From Pictodentalium vernedei (lineage: Eukaryota > Mollusca > Scaphopoda > Dentaliida > Dentaliidae): a stretch of 64,000 nucleotides of DNA. The position numbers were made by a program, and so were the translations under genes. The notes under the pieces are model-generated. The model had not been told where the DNA came from. It worked only from the letters and a program-made list of their open reading frames with translations, and did no database searches. Positions 32,555 through 43,684 of the stretch are shown in pieces (within the stretch, counting starts at the first letter, position 1; every line of letters starts with the position of its first letter). The stretch is taken from the NCBI GenBank assembly GCA_031216915.1, contig CM062292.1, positions 204,745,262-204,809,261 on the forward strand. Reading direction: 5' to 3'.

Positions 32555-32852
32555 CTTCAGTCAGACTGTTTGACTGGAGGAAGCTGGAGCACCCAGAGGG
32601 AACCACCAAGCAGTGGCAAGCAACTGTCAGACTCCCCAACATATTAACTCCACACAAGCAGGGTAAGCACTGGTTGAAGACAAGTGCACCATTGACGTGC
32701 AGGTCGCCTTAGTACACAGTGTTACCGTGCCCCATGTGGGCAATCAGGATGAAGTGCCTTGCCCTAGACATAACATAGTTACCACTGGCAGGGATCCAAC
32801 CATTGGCCTTCAGGTTTGAAGTCCAATGTTGTCACCACTGAGCCTGCACATT
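32555..32852 (-). mobile_element. Diverged SINE (reverse)
   Basis: Collinear with the SINE copies at 9340 and 34115 over the body (cctggagg...accaccaagca, caactgtcag, ggttgaagacaagtgcacca, cgtgcag) and head (aggcctgaaggccaatgg region), but the B box is degraded and the AATA tail is missing or replaced by cagtcagactg. An old copy. Confidence 0.75.
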
Positions 32853-33159
32853 CCATTTTAACCTTTAACTCTTTCGCTGCCATACAGCACCACAGCAGTA
32901 CATGCCACTGCCATGCACCCAGTGGAAGAACACTATATTACACAGTAAAAATATAGTTTGGATACAGGGGAATAACATTTTTGTTTAGAGGAATATATGT
33001 ATCTTGCTGAAACTTGGTATGCTGGTAGGTATAGGTCCGAACGCTGAAATGCATATGACACCTGGTCATATAAGGTCACGTGACCATGGCAACCATGATG
33101 GATGCCACAGCAAAGTAAGGAAATATCACCATATTCTTGTGTTTTGTGTTATAGTCAAA
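32853..33159. other. Unassigned sequence
   Basis: Nothing recognised. Confidence 0.5.
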
Positions 33160-33335
33160 CTATATTTATTTATTTATTTATTGTTGTTTAAGGTCACATA
33201 CTTCTGCACAATGGCTAATCATGACCACAACAGGGAGATAAAGTCAAGGTCAGTCAATCGTTTATACCCCCTGTTGCCTATTTTAGAGGACTTGCACCCC
33301 AAGCATTAGTGACTGGGTCCTATTTTACCAGTGAA
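33160..33335 (-). repeat. SINE-tail-related fragment
   Basis: tatttatttattgttgtttaaggtcacat followed by gctaatcatgaccac and then ttagaggacttgcacccc. The tail is shared with the SINEs, the rest with 12613 and 58096. Confidence 0.6.
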
Positions 33336-33439
33336 ACAGACCTTGTTTACCACAGTAAACAAGCACTGCTTCACTTCCCGGGGTTCCCACGGGGGTATAG
33401 TCAAACTATTTGTAGCCAAATAATGGATTTTAATACTAA

Positions 33440-33893
33440 ATGTTGTACTACTACTGAGGTTATAGAACAAATTGATCAGCAGATTTGAAAAAAATCGCAA
33501 CATCGACGCCGTAGCTGTGACGGGTGGTGCAATCTCAAAAAATTCTACGTTCATCAAGGGCCATAACTCCAAGAAAAATATTTGGAACAACACATGCATT
33601 GAACAGTGGCTAGACATCAATAAGATACACTTACATGCCAAATATAAAGTCATTCCATCAAGTATTTCAAAAGTTATTGAGTTTTGAAACTCGTTGGTCA
33701 CAGACAAACTCGTTGGTCACAGACAGACAGACAGACAGACCGACCGACCGACCGACCGACAGACAGACTGACCGGCCGACCGACAGACAGACAGACCGAC
33801 CGACCGACCGACCGACCGACAGACAGACAGACAGACAGACCGACAGACCAACATTGCCACTTATAGAGCTGCTAGTCGCAGCTAAAAAATATT
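33440..33893. repeat. Dispersed repeat ending in a GACAGACC microsatellite
   Basis: Contains gcattgaacagtggctagacatcaat...ccaaatataaagtcat and ctcgttggtcacagac, then a microsatellite of gaca and gacc units (about 33717-33848), then tagtcgcagctaaaaa. A second copy with little microsatellite is at 58255-58475. The ending, a microsatellite followed by ctaaaaa, resembles the end of tandem array 1. An open frame through the microsatellite (RQTDRPTD repeats) is not a gene. Confidence 0.75.
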
Positions 33894-34101
33894 ACAGAGA
33901 GGGCCAAAAAAAAAAGAACCTCTGTTTCTCGGGCCCACGCACATGGTCATTTTTGCTGCACATGCAACCTTTTTATGATCCCAAAAAATCTTTCAAAAAA
34001 AAATTTGAGATAATGTGCTCATTTTGGTAAAACAATTTGTTGGCGAATTTTAAATTAACACACTTCAAGCTTATTCTACATCATATTTTAATAAAGTGGG
34101 T
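33894..34101. other. Unassigned sequence
   Basis: Nothing recognised. Confidence 0.5.
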
Positions 34102-34114
34102 GGGTTTTAGCAAT

Positions 34115-34462
34115 TATTTATTTATTTATTGGTGTTTTAAGGTCACATATTTTTGCACAATGGCTAATCATGACCTCGACAGTTTTACGGGTGGAGGAAG
34201 CCGGAGTACCCGGAGAGAACCACCAAGCAACTGTCAGCTCCCCAACACACTAAGTCCACACAAGCAGGGTTAGCATTGGTTGAAGACAGGTGCACCATCG
34301 ACGTGCAGTACGCCTTAGTACACAACGGCACCGTGCCCCCACGTGGGCAATAGGGGTGAAGTGTCTTGCCCAAGGACACACTAAGTTGCCACGGGTGGGA
34401 TTTGAACTGAGTACCTCTCGCCTTGCAGCCTGCCCCTCTACCATCTGAGCCACCGCGCCCCC
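34115..34462 (-). mobile_element. SINE (reverse) with 13-bp target duplication
   Basis: Complete 348-bp copy. Minus-strand A box in gcggtggctcagatggtaga (34437-34456) and B box around 34398-34408 (cagttcaaatccc), tail (aata)n at 34115-34130. Exact 13-bp direct repeats gggttttagcaat flank it at 34102-34114 and 34463-34475, typical of LINE-driven target-primed retroposition. Confidence 0.93.
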
Positions 34463-34475
34463 GGGTTTTAGCAAT

Positions 34476-34752
34476 ATGCACGACAGAAAGTGTTTTATTC
34501 TGTAAAAGGTAAGTTATAATGACAGCAAGAAGGACGGTGTCTTTCAGTCTGACAACAAACCGTCACAAAGGGGAATGGTCGATTCGCAACACGTTTGATT
34601 TGCACCAACCCTCAGAAAGTCTGCAAAGTCAGGTGCTATGTTGAATGGAACACAGTCTCCTGGCATTTATTTTTAGTAACATTTGTATTGTAAATGGCCG
34701 TCATTGGGAATTTGAGTACTTTTATTTGAAACTGTTATGTTAATTTAAACTT
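34476..34752. other. Unassigned sequence
   Basis: Nothing recognised. Confidence 0.5.
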
Positions 34753-35330
34753 GAGGTACTGTGAGCAAGCTCACAAAGTGATACCCCCCGCGCCTCAGTT
34801 GTAGACTTTTTGGTACAATTAAAATGTATAAGTTAGATTATCTCCCTTTGGAAATGTCAGAACAGAATTATATTGCTTCATGTACATCTTCATATGAAGT
34901 TCTTCCATTGTGTAAAGTTTCATGAAAATTCTTCAAATGGTTTAGGAGGAGTTGTGCTTATAAGGATGGACAGATGGATAGATGGACGGACAGACAGACG
35001 GACAGGCGGACAGGGTGATTCCTATATACCCCCCCCCCCCCCACCCCAAACAAACATTGTTTGCGGGGGGTATAATAAATGCATTTACACCCTGGGAAAC
35101 CGAAGGATAACTAATGAAAATTCTTCAAACAGTTTAGGAGGAGTTGCGCTTATAATGATGGACAGATGGACAGACAGACAGATGGATAGACAGGGTGATT
35201 CCTATATTCCCCTCCCCTCCCCAAACTTTGTTTGCGGAGGGTATAATAAATGCTTTTACACCCTGGGAAACCAAAGGATAACTAATAGTAACCGTTGCTT
35301 GATATAAAAGTAACAGTCATAGTCAAAAAT
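34753..35330. repeat. Dispersed repeat with a tandem ~190-bp unit
   Basis: Starts gtgagcaagctcac...gatacccccc. The unit aaaattcttcaaa-(t/c)-gtttaggaggagttg, gatgga/gacaga microsatellite, gggtgattcctatat, C run, tttgtttgcgg..ggtataataaatgc, ggataacta is present twice (about 34925-35110 and 35115-35290). The C run and the gcggggggtat stretch are complementary, so each unit can fold. No coding capacity. Confidence 0.75.
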
Positions 35331-36206
35331 AAATCGCATATAGGCAGGTATGTGCAGTCGAATTGATTAATAAAAACACGAAAACATTTGTTTTGTATTT
35401 CAGATTTCCGAAAAATTTGATTTATGGATGAACTGCTCGTTCAAATGGGTTGTGATAATTTTGAATATAATGAGGAAAAATTGCGATTCACGATTTTATT
35501 AGGCAGGTTGTGAAGGGATTTTTTTTTTTTTTGGTAAAATAAATCTGTGAAAGTTGGCACTTCAACATTTGATTTGTCCCAGAGATGTTTCATCCCGAGA
35601 CGTTTCACCCACGAGGCATTTCGTCCTGTGTCATAATTTTCACGTTTCACTTGAAAAAACAAATATTCAAATTCCACTTCATTTATGACCCAACACCCCT
35701 ACGGTGAATAACCAATGTATTTGCGAAATTTTGTGTGGTCCACAAGGCATTTGGGTGGGGGTCGAATTACCACAAACAACCTCTCGGGAGAAATAAAAAG
35801 AAAAAAAAAACGGCCGCTTTTTTGGAAAAAATGACCTGAGAAACAGACAATTAACTTTGTTTGTCCTAATCCTTATATTGAAGGGGCATATTGAAAACCA
35901 AGATGCCTTGCCGTGGTCGATATGGCTGAATCCAGCATGGATCAAACAGATCTTCTAAACCATATATTTGACGGTCAAAACTAATCGGGTCATTCGCTGA
36001 CTCTTTACGACTTCTACCTCAAATCTTGCAGAATTTCTGACAGCACCAACATTTCGAACCAAATCTTGGCCTTGAGGGGATAATATGGCCCTATGTCAAT
36101 ATCTTGGCCTTGAGGAGTTAATTTGTCCATATTTTCGGCCGTATCGTTGAGATTTTCCCCATCTTCAGTTTCAGAACCACATTCGTTGAGGCTTGAAAAA
36201 TACGCT
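35331..36206. other. Unassigned sequence
   Basis: No gene or repeat boundary recognised. A phrase atatcttggccttgagg occurs twice near 36060-36115. Confidence 0.5.
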
Positions 36207-36214
36207 CTATAACC

Positions 36215-38085
36215 CGGGGACCAGCCTAGGGGGGAATTTTAGGGAGACTTCATGTCTCCCTCCAAAAAAAATTGGGAGACTGCAGAGTCATGTAGGGAGA
36301 CTTCGGGTATGTTTCAATGAGCTATTCCGGTTTACTTGGTTTATTGTGAGCATGCGTTGACACACGGAATAAAAACCAGGTCGTTTTATTGAGCAGTTTA
36401 TATTCTTGTTTATCATTCTGGACTAAACCAACTAAATCTCCTTGAGAGCAGGGTTATCTGGTTTATCATTCCGTTCTTGACATGCACAGTGGAATGCACA
36501 TAAAGTTCTAAGCCTCGCACAACGACAATAAAAAACATTCAATTTCGAGTGTCAAACAAGAAATAAACAGTGCAAGGTTCATGCAAAATGCTATAACTCA
36601 AGAGAGAGAAACTATAACAAAAGTTAATAACATTTACTTAGCCCATAAAAGGGGCATTTCAAAAATATTTCATTCTTAACTGAAAAGGTGTTTTTCTCTC
36701 AGAAAAATTTGTTACGACTTTCAGAAGATCCTTTTTGGCCATTTTATTTCCATGATAGCAGTCACGCAATTTTTGACACCATCACTGGAAAGTTTCTGAT
36801 GAGGGCCTTTTTAACGATGGGTTTCTAAGATTGTTTAAAAATGAAAGCAGGGATATGTTTCCCATGCTTTGGATGTCCCCCCTCCTAACAATACTTTCAC
36901 GCGTCGCGTTTCCTAGCAACATCAAACAGGGGTTTATGTGGAATAGTATTCGCATTAAACATATCGTTCTATTGTGATTTCTAAACCTAGTTTAGGTTTA
37001 CATGGAATAATAAACTAAGTAAACTGGAATAGTTCACTGAAACATACCCTTCATAGGCAAGTGGAGAAAATTAAGAATATTCATGTACCCCCCCATCCCT
37101 TCATATTTTCAATTTGTGGTCCTCCATTAACGTCCAAATAATCCAGGTCCAGTTGTCTTTGATGCATCTATGCCAGGTTAAAAAATCACAAAGTAATTAT
37201 TGACTGAAAATCCCCCACTGCTACCCTCTCCTTCATGACCACTCCCCTCTTTTTCGTGCCAATCCCCCAGCACCCTCCTGTGGTTGCCTTTCACCAAAGT
37301 CTATTAAGCTAAAAATTCCCAAGTCTGAAAGTGTGAACAGGACCAGATTTAAGAAGGTTGCTTGGGAGGTACTTTGTTAGTTAATAAACAAAATACATTC
37401 TGGGGTCAGGTATTTTGTAAAAGAAATGTCATTCCGCTTCATTTTGATGGCATTCCGGTGTCATTCCGCCTCATTTTGTGTCATTTTGGTGTTTAGGAGG
37501 ACCCTTTTTCAAGATCGTCCACATGCACACTTGTGTCCTGTACAAAGCTTTTCTTGTCATCACTAAAGCTTTTTTTTCATGTGTTTCAATTCCATTCGTT
37601 TTTTTCTGGGAATAGACGGCCCAACAGTTAACAGTCGTCAGCAAAACGAAATAAAAATACTGTCTTATAAAATACGTCCATTGTGTATATATTTTCGGCA
37701 TCCTAAGCGAGGTGACCTACTTTCAAACTGGGTTATTTTGTTGAGTCGCGTATTTTCGTTTCGACACTTGAAGCTCCGACTGAAACGCAACAAAATAGAA
37801 ATAAAAGAAATCTGCCAAAAGCGACAATGGACAATTGATTGTCGTGTGATTTCAAATAAATGGACGTTTATTTGACGAATTAAAATGCCCATTTATCACA
37901 CTCGAGCACATTCGATTTTTGAAAATTATCATTTTCATGTAAACCTCGCATCACTCAGTTTAGCCTTTTCTCATTTTGGCCAATTTTTAGAGGGCGACTT
38001 GTAATCGCCCAGACTATTTTTCTAGGCGACTTTGGGCTTAGAAAAGCGACATAATCGCCCTAGTCGCCCCCACGGCTGGTCCCTG
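36215..38085. mobile_element. hAT-like non-autonomous element containing a nested MITE
   Basis: 1871 bp with 12-bp inverted ends c(g/a)gggaccagcc (36215-36226 and 38074-38085) extending loosely into G-rich subterminal sequence. Exact 8-bp direct repeats ctataacc lie outside (36207-36214, 38086-38093). A CAGGG-type terminus and an 8-bp duplication fit hAT. Short subterminal hairpins such as gggagacttcatgtctccc and ggcgacttgtaatcgcc occur near both ends. No transposase is seen; about 40% of the length is the inserted MITE at 36305-37049. Confidence 0.88.
36305..37049. mobile_element. 745-bp MITE, Harbinger-like, nested in the hAT-like element
   Basis: Inverted ends of about 41 bp with four mismatches, starting gggtatgtttca on both sides, flanked by a 3-bp repeat ttc (36302-36304, 37050-37052). 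A GGG terminus and a 3-bp duplication resemble PIF/Harbinger MITEs, although those usually duplicate TWA. Internal subrepeats of ggtttatcattcc type. Non-coding. Confidence 0.82.
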
Positions 38086-38093
38086 CTATAACC

Positions 38094-38784
38094 TCACTTG
38101 TCTTGAAACATTTCCCTGAAGAATTCCTCACAGACATTTTGTCTGAAACATGCACCAAAACAAACAAACAAACATTTTTGTAAAGCTGTATTCCCATCTG
38201 TGGGCAGTTGTGATGCGAAATTTTACTTGACCTTCAGCATCAAACATAAATAGAACACCACAATATGGTAGGATGCAAAAATTAATAGAGTTACTCCCCC
38301 TAGAACATTCATACTGCCATCTGGTTTCAAATTTTGACTTCAGATACGATGGGCAGCGATTGAGTAATATGACTTGTGACCTTGATGAAATGGCAATGGG
38401 TAAAGGTCCCGTCACAATGTTAGGTTATGGGTAAAAATTGTGTGAAGAATGAACAAGATCTGTCACAGAGATTCAATTATACAGACAAGGGTTGTATAAC
38501 AATACCAGTTTTGCTGTCTGTGACCTTGACCTTGATGATAAAACTTTGGATCAAAGTTGCGACATACCTTTGACTTATGAGAAATAATTTTACCAAGTAT
38601 GAATAAGATCTGTCAATCATACCAGTTATATGTATCAGACAAGTGACAGTGAAATGTCAAAGGTTTTGTAACTGTCAACTTAACACAGGGCCTGTGACCT
38701 TGACATTGAGGGCACACTATAATTCGCAACACACTGTCTGTTGATAATACATATTGTTAGAAAGGTTTGGAAAAAAATATTCAG
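38094..38784. other. Unassigned sequence
   Basis: Contains repeated gtgaccttgac(c/a)ttgatg phrases (about 38370, 38520, 38695), perhaps a diverged repeat; otherwise nothing. Confidence 0.5.
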
Positions 38785-39019
38785 TGGTTAACCATTTACC
38801 CAACCTAATGCCCAAAAACGACCAGCACTGTTCACAAAAACTGCCATTCAGTGTTCGTTATTTTTTCATTTTTTTGGCTCAAAAACATTGCTTATGACGC
38901 CTCATTGGAACAAGCTCATTGAGCTCGTTCCAATGAGGCATCATAAGCTATGTTTTTTATGCCAAAAATTCAATAATTTTGTTTTCAAGTGTTATGTGCT
39001 TTTCATGGTAAAGGGTTAA
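38785..39019. mobile_element. Palindromic MITE with ttaaccctttacc-type ends
   Basis: Ends gttaaccatttacc and its partner ggtaaagggttaag. The centre is a hairpin at about 38890-38949 with arms gcttatgacgcctcattgg and its near-perfect complement. A diverged relative with the same centre is at 59446-59660. Confidence 0.75.
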
Positions 39020-40789
39020 GAAGTTCTGGCCCGGACAAACAAATGTTGATGACAGACACATAACGAAAGGACGGCGGACAAATCATTACCAGAAAAACTC
39101 AGCTGACACCTGTCAGGCAGAGTTATTAAAGTTTGGCATCAAGAAATCATTGGGAAGAGAATTACAACTATTTGTAGAGATGATTTTGTCAACAAGAACC
39201 CAAATTATGCCTCTACTAGGGAACAGGATATTTTTGTTCTGGCCTGCAAGACAATACAACTTCTACAGTTCTACAGGCAAGGTTTCAAGAGTTTCATTTT
39301 TATACATCCCAAAATAATTTTCAATACATTTCTGCTAAAAATCAGTATGTTCAATGCCTACACTTGGTGGATATAATTGACTCAAAATTTGATAACTATG
39401 GGAGCATGGCCAGGGAATATTTTAACCAGTATCACATCACATTATGTGATACATAATGCCATTAAAGTGAAGTAAAATCTTGTAACTAATTGCTATACAA
39501 GTATTGTTAGGTGATAGTTGAAAAAAATTGATGCATGATGAGCTACACGTGTACTGTTTACTTTCGGTTTACAATTTTACCAGATAGTACAAAATGCCTT
39601 TAATAATCCTATCTTGGATTGGCCATCACACCAATACGACAATATCCAGACCTTTGATTTTGGAAACCAACACACATGCCTTGCTTTGCACACAAACTTT
39701 AAACCTTGCATGTGCTTTTATGGTGGAACATTTTCATGGGGTACCAGATTTCAAAGTTTGTTTAGTTTGCCATTCTAAAGAAAAAAAGATTGATAATACA
39801 TATTAATTTGTGTTGTTTTTAGTTGAATCCATTCACCATGTTTTCATTCATTGTCCTGACTGACAAGACAAAGAGTACTGGCAACATGTAAACCATTACT
39901 TTGAGTCGGAAAGCACGTCAATCAACATCATGGTAAATTCCCACAAGTCCCACAATTTAAAGTTAAAAGACTTCTGATTCACAAATTGCATGTGCTAGTA
40001 CTTCTACACTTGAATACAAAATATATAAATTGCATACGCTAGTACTTCTACACATATTAACAAAATATAGGTCACTGTTAGGTTGTGCATAGAAGAATGT
40101 CTGTTTAGGAAAATGTTAGCGATAAATATAAATTTACGCAGTTCAGTATTGAAAATTTGTACTCAAGAGTGATAAAAAATCTACTGTACAAATGAAAGTT
40201 GAAATTGTGATTTGAAATTTGCTGTTTCTATAATGTGAGTAATCTCTGCGGCTTGTCAAATCACCCGCAAACAAAAATGTCATCCAAGCCAGGGATTCTT
40301 ATGGGTATCCACAGGCGCAAAATTTGGTACCATTCCCAATGGCATTTTGGCATGATTTTTCCCAAATCAAACCCAAAATTTCCCAATCTTTGTCCACATT
40401 CAAATAGAAAATTAATCCTTCTTAAAGACCTAATTTTTACTTTCATCACTTTTTACTGCAACAAAACTGGTATCTCAACAGGCACTTTTTAGCTACTTTT
40501 GCAAGTTACATCCCATGAACCTTGTCAACTGTTTCTAGGTGGGTAATACACATACCGACTTTGGTTGAGATCAAATAATCCAACTGGAGTTATTGGTTGA
40601 AAACAAGAAATGTTAACGGATGGCCAGACAGAGAGATGGACGGATGGACAGACAGATGGACTGATTACATAATACAACCATTTTTCCAAATAGGCATACA
40701 ATAAAAATTAAAATATTCCCTGACCATGGCCTGACCTCAAATTGGGTTCACATATCATTCATTGTATAAAAGAAGACTGTTGTCTCATA
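39020..40789. other. Unassigned sequence
   Basis: No gene recognised. Short microsatellite-like gacaga/gatgga stretches at 40620-40660 end with ataatac, the same type of ending as at 49320-49350 and 49905-49950, suggesting the 3' end of a dispersed repeat. Confidence 0.5.
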
Positions 40790-40800
40790 CAGGCCTGAAA
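40790..40800. mobile_element. MITE copy 2, left tip (cut off by DIRS E3)
   Basis: caggcctgaaa matches the terminus of MITE copy 3 (read in reverse from 50191). The rest of the MITE resumes at 47672 (ataagcagtttgacatttgc), so E3 inserted 11 or 12 bases into the MITE. Confidence 0.8.
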
Positions 40801-41102
40801 GTTAAAAAATTTATAGTAATTTCTATATTTTTTATACTTACCAATGACCCAGACATAGCTGGTGCTAACTCTTAAATTATAGGGCCAAACACAAATTTTG
40901 CCCCCCAATCCCCAAAATTTGCATCTAAAACCAAAGAAAACATGTCCTGAATGGCCCTCCACACTTTACCTCTACTGCGCATGCGCAGTGTCAAGGACGT
41001 TCCGAAATTGGCGCCATTAATCATTCTAATAACCAGTGCCTGGTAAGCGCTATGTACTCAGCGGGGAGGCAAGAGTTCCCAACTCCTGGGAGGGCCATCC
41101 CC

Positions 41103-41191
41103 GTCTGGGTCATTGGTAAGTATAAAAAATATAGAAATTACTATAAATTTTTTAACATTTTTATACTGTACCAATGACCCAGACATAGCTG
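41103..41191. repeat. E3 internal complementary region
   Basis: Same design as E1; the two parts match the E3 left terminus (including its ttctatatt variant, as atagaaatt here) and the right terminus. The variant shared between terminus and ICR of one element fits ICR-templated end completion. Confidence 0.9.
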
Positions 41192-41785
41192 AATAGTAAA
41201 AAGGCTGGAGGGCCAAGGACATAGAGCAAGATGGAATACGCTCAGTAATATAAAATAGAGTCATCCCCTCTAGGGAAAAAGAAGTAATAGGCCTTACATG
41301 TATCTTTCTTTCTTATGATAAATTAGAAAGAAACAACACCTTCCAAAATTGAGCAACATACATCCATGTACTCTATTAATATCCAATATAATCTTTATAC
41401 TAATAATTTTTAAAGTAAGCCAATAAATAAAGTAAGTCTAGAGAATAGAGACTCTTATACTCCTTAAAAGTGTCTGAGGATTGCATAATCATGTCCGTTG
41501 ACACGTGCTATATTCAAAAGCTATACTTTAAAAACTAAGACCTGAATGAATTTTTAAAACATAAACTTCTCACTAAACAACCATCCCAATAACAGCTCAG
41601 AATTACTAACTCCGGAGGAGGTATCCCCTTGTTTTCATAGTAAAACAGGTGACCCAAGGGAACACCCTCCCCCCCCCCCCCCCCCTTTTTCTTGCCCTGG
41701 GTCAAATAGCCCAGAGCGAAGAGGGCAGCTGAACGGAGTCACTGCCGAAACAGACAGCCTACCTAGCTATAGTAGCAACTGTTAA
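41192..41785 (-). other. E3 3' untranslated region
   Basis: Collinear with E1, with a C run at about 41668-41685. Confidence 0.65.
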
Positions 41786-42735
41786 GTGAATGACATTCTG
41801 AGCAGTAGATAATAGACCTAACAATAGAGGCCTCCAGAAATGGACTCGATATTTCTGAGATAAAAATTCATGAATGTGGATGGCTGAGCCCAATGAGCAG
41901 CCTTCAAAAATCTATAATAGCGACACTATTAATGTAAGCCCAAGATGTAGAAGAACTCTTACTTCATGAGCCGAAATCTTAAGCACAACTGCTGAGTCAA
42001 TGATATACCATAAGCAGTACCGATAGTTAATTGAATCCATTAGCAATAGAATGGAGCGTAACGTCCTTCTATTAGGCATCAAAGACAGAAGAAGCTTACG
42101 CCCGCAGTAATAAACAGATATCTGTTTATAAATACATAAACTCTAACCGGACAGAGTAAAGGCCTATGCCCGTATGAAGACGGAAGGACCTTAATAACAA
42201 TAGGTTCCGGATATTAGGAGCCTAACTCTTATGCAAAAATCCAACCTAAATAGTAAAGGAAGTAGTGATTCCGAAACTACGAAAGTGAAAATCATCCATC
42301 GATAGTGCATGAAACTCACTGACTCTTCAGTAAAAGAGAAGCCAACAGAATTACTGTCTAAAAGGTCAGAATTTGAAAACTACTGTTTCCAGAGGCTCAA
42401 ATGATTACATAGCTAAATAAGAACCGAAGTTAAATTCCATATAGGAATTTAATCTAAAGATTCTAAGTCTATTTATCAAAAAGTTACTAACTGACTTAGA
42501 TAAAGAGACATAAGACTCAATTGTAAACTATCATAGAGTGCATAGGTATGAGGTAACATAAACCTATAACCTTAATAATAACAGGCTGCAGTAGATCTTG
42601 TCAAACAAGTATACTAAAAAGTTGCAAAGAGAAGTATGGAGGGATCAACAATATGAACATAGTGATCCCTACACCAACGACGGAAGAGCCTCCACTTTAG
42701 CCGCATAGAATAGCGAAGAAGAGGATCTCCTATAG
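41786..42735 (-). pseudogene. Tyrosine recombinase remnant of E3
   Basis: Collinear with E1 2969-3945 at the nucleotide level (for example aatttctgagataaaaattca near the nucleophile Tyr and cttcatgagccgaaatctta at the HxxR box), but small deletions every few tens of bases destroy the frame. Non-functional. Confidence 0.85.
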
Positions 42736-43684
42736 TAAGAAATCGCGTCCAAAGCTCGTCCAGTACAATGCTTACAATGCAATACGGACCACACAACGCA
42801 ATACGTGAAGGTTGCGACCTTGCGGGTTGTGATAAAGATGACACGATTTACCCAGCGAAAAAAGATCCTCTCATTGAGGAAGATCTCACGTTAAGTCCCA
42901 CAGTAGACAACAGAGTAAATTACCCACGGTCTCTGTGAAGATAGAGATGCTATCAACAGAAATGTATTGTGGTTGTTTATCTTAGCAATACCTGCTGAAA
43001 CAACAGCGCCGGAGGATACGCGTATCCTATCATTAGATCAATAGAGCGTTAACAACATTAGCTCAGAGATCCGGACACGCCAACACATACGTCTGCAATT
43101 GATTAGCAAGCTGTGTCGTAAATAAATCATCATTGGGCGCTCCCATAGATAGCAAATCTGATTGAATACTTGTTTGTTGAGAGTCCATTCTGACGGCAAC
43201 AAGCGACCCCTAAGTGAACGGGAGTCCGGTAAAACAATCAGACGACCCGGAATATGACGGACCGAAACAGAACTTAGTGTACTATAACCAACAGACGGAT
43301 TCTTTCCATTAAATTGAATAACGGAAACGAATGAGTGCCTCCCTGGTTCCGGAGATACGCCACTACTGTCGAATTAACGGACAGGATTTGGACATGCGTT
43401 TCTGAATAATGTTCATGCAATGACATAAAGCAAGCCTAAAAAACATTATTCCGCGGAAGATAATTGCTTGCTTAGAGACTGCGGAACCCAAAGACCCTGG
43501 CACTTCGAATCCGTTGGGATCAATATTATATCCCAATCTGTTTGACTGGCAACCGTCATAACTATAACACTCGGGTCCGGCAACTGCAGTGGCACTCTCG
43601 AGAGTCAACCACCGAATGTTTGCCCCAGTCTGAATCTCTTGTAACACTAGATAGACAAGAGAACGTGTAAATCGAGCAATTCAT
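42736..43684 (-). pseudogene. RNase H/C-terminal remnant of E3, RT core deleted
   Basis: Collinear with E1 about 3945-4918: RNase H and DIRS tail sequences can be followed, for example gtttgactggcaaccgtcata around the first RNase H Asp. At about 43680-43687 it jumps to sequence equivalent to E1 6218 in gag, so about 1.3 kb with RT motifs A to C is missing. Confidence 0.85.

Noticed and set aside
33681-33866. RQTDRPTD-repeat protein
   Set aside because: It is translation of a gaca/gacc microsatellite.
36215-38085. Transposase gene inside the second hAT-like element
   Set aside because: The longest frame (37579-37875, 98 codons) has no recognisable motif.
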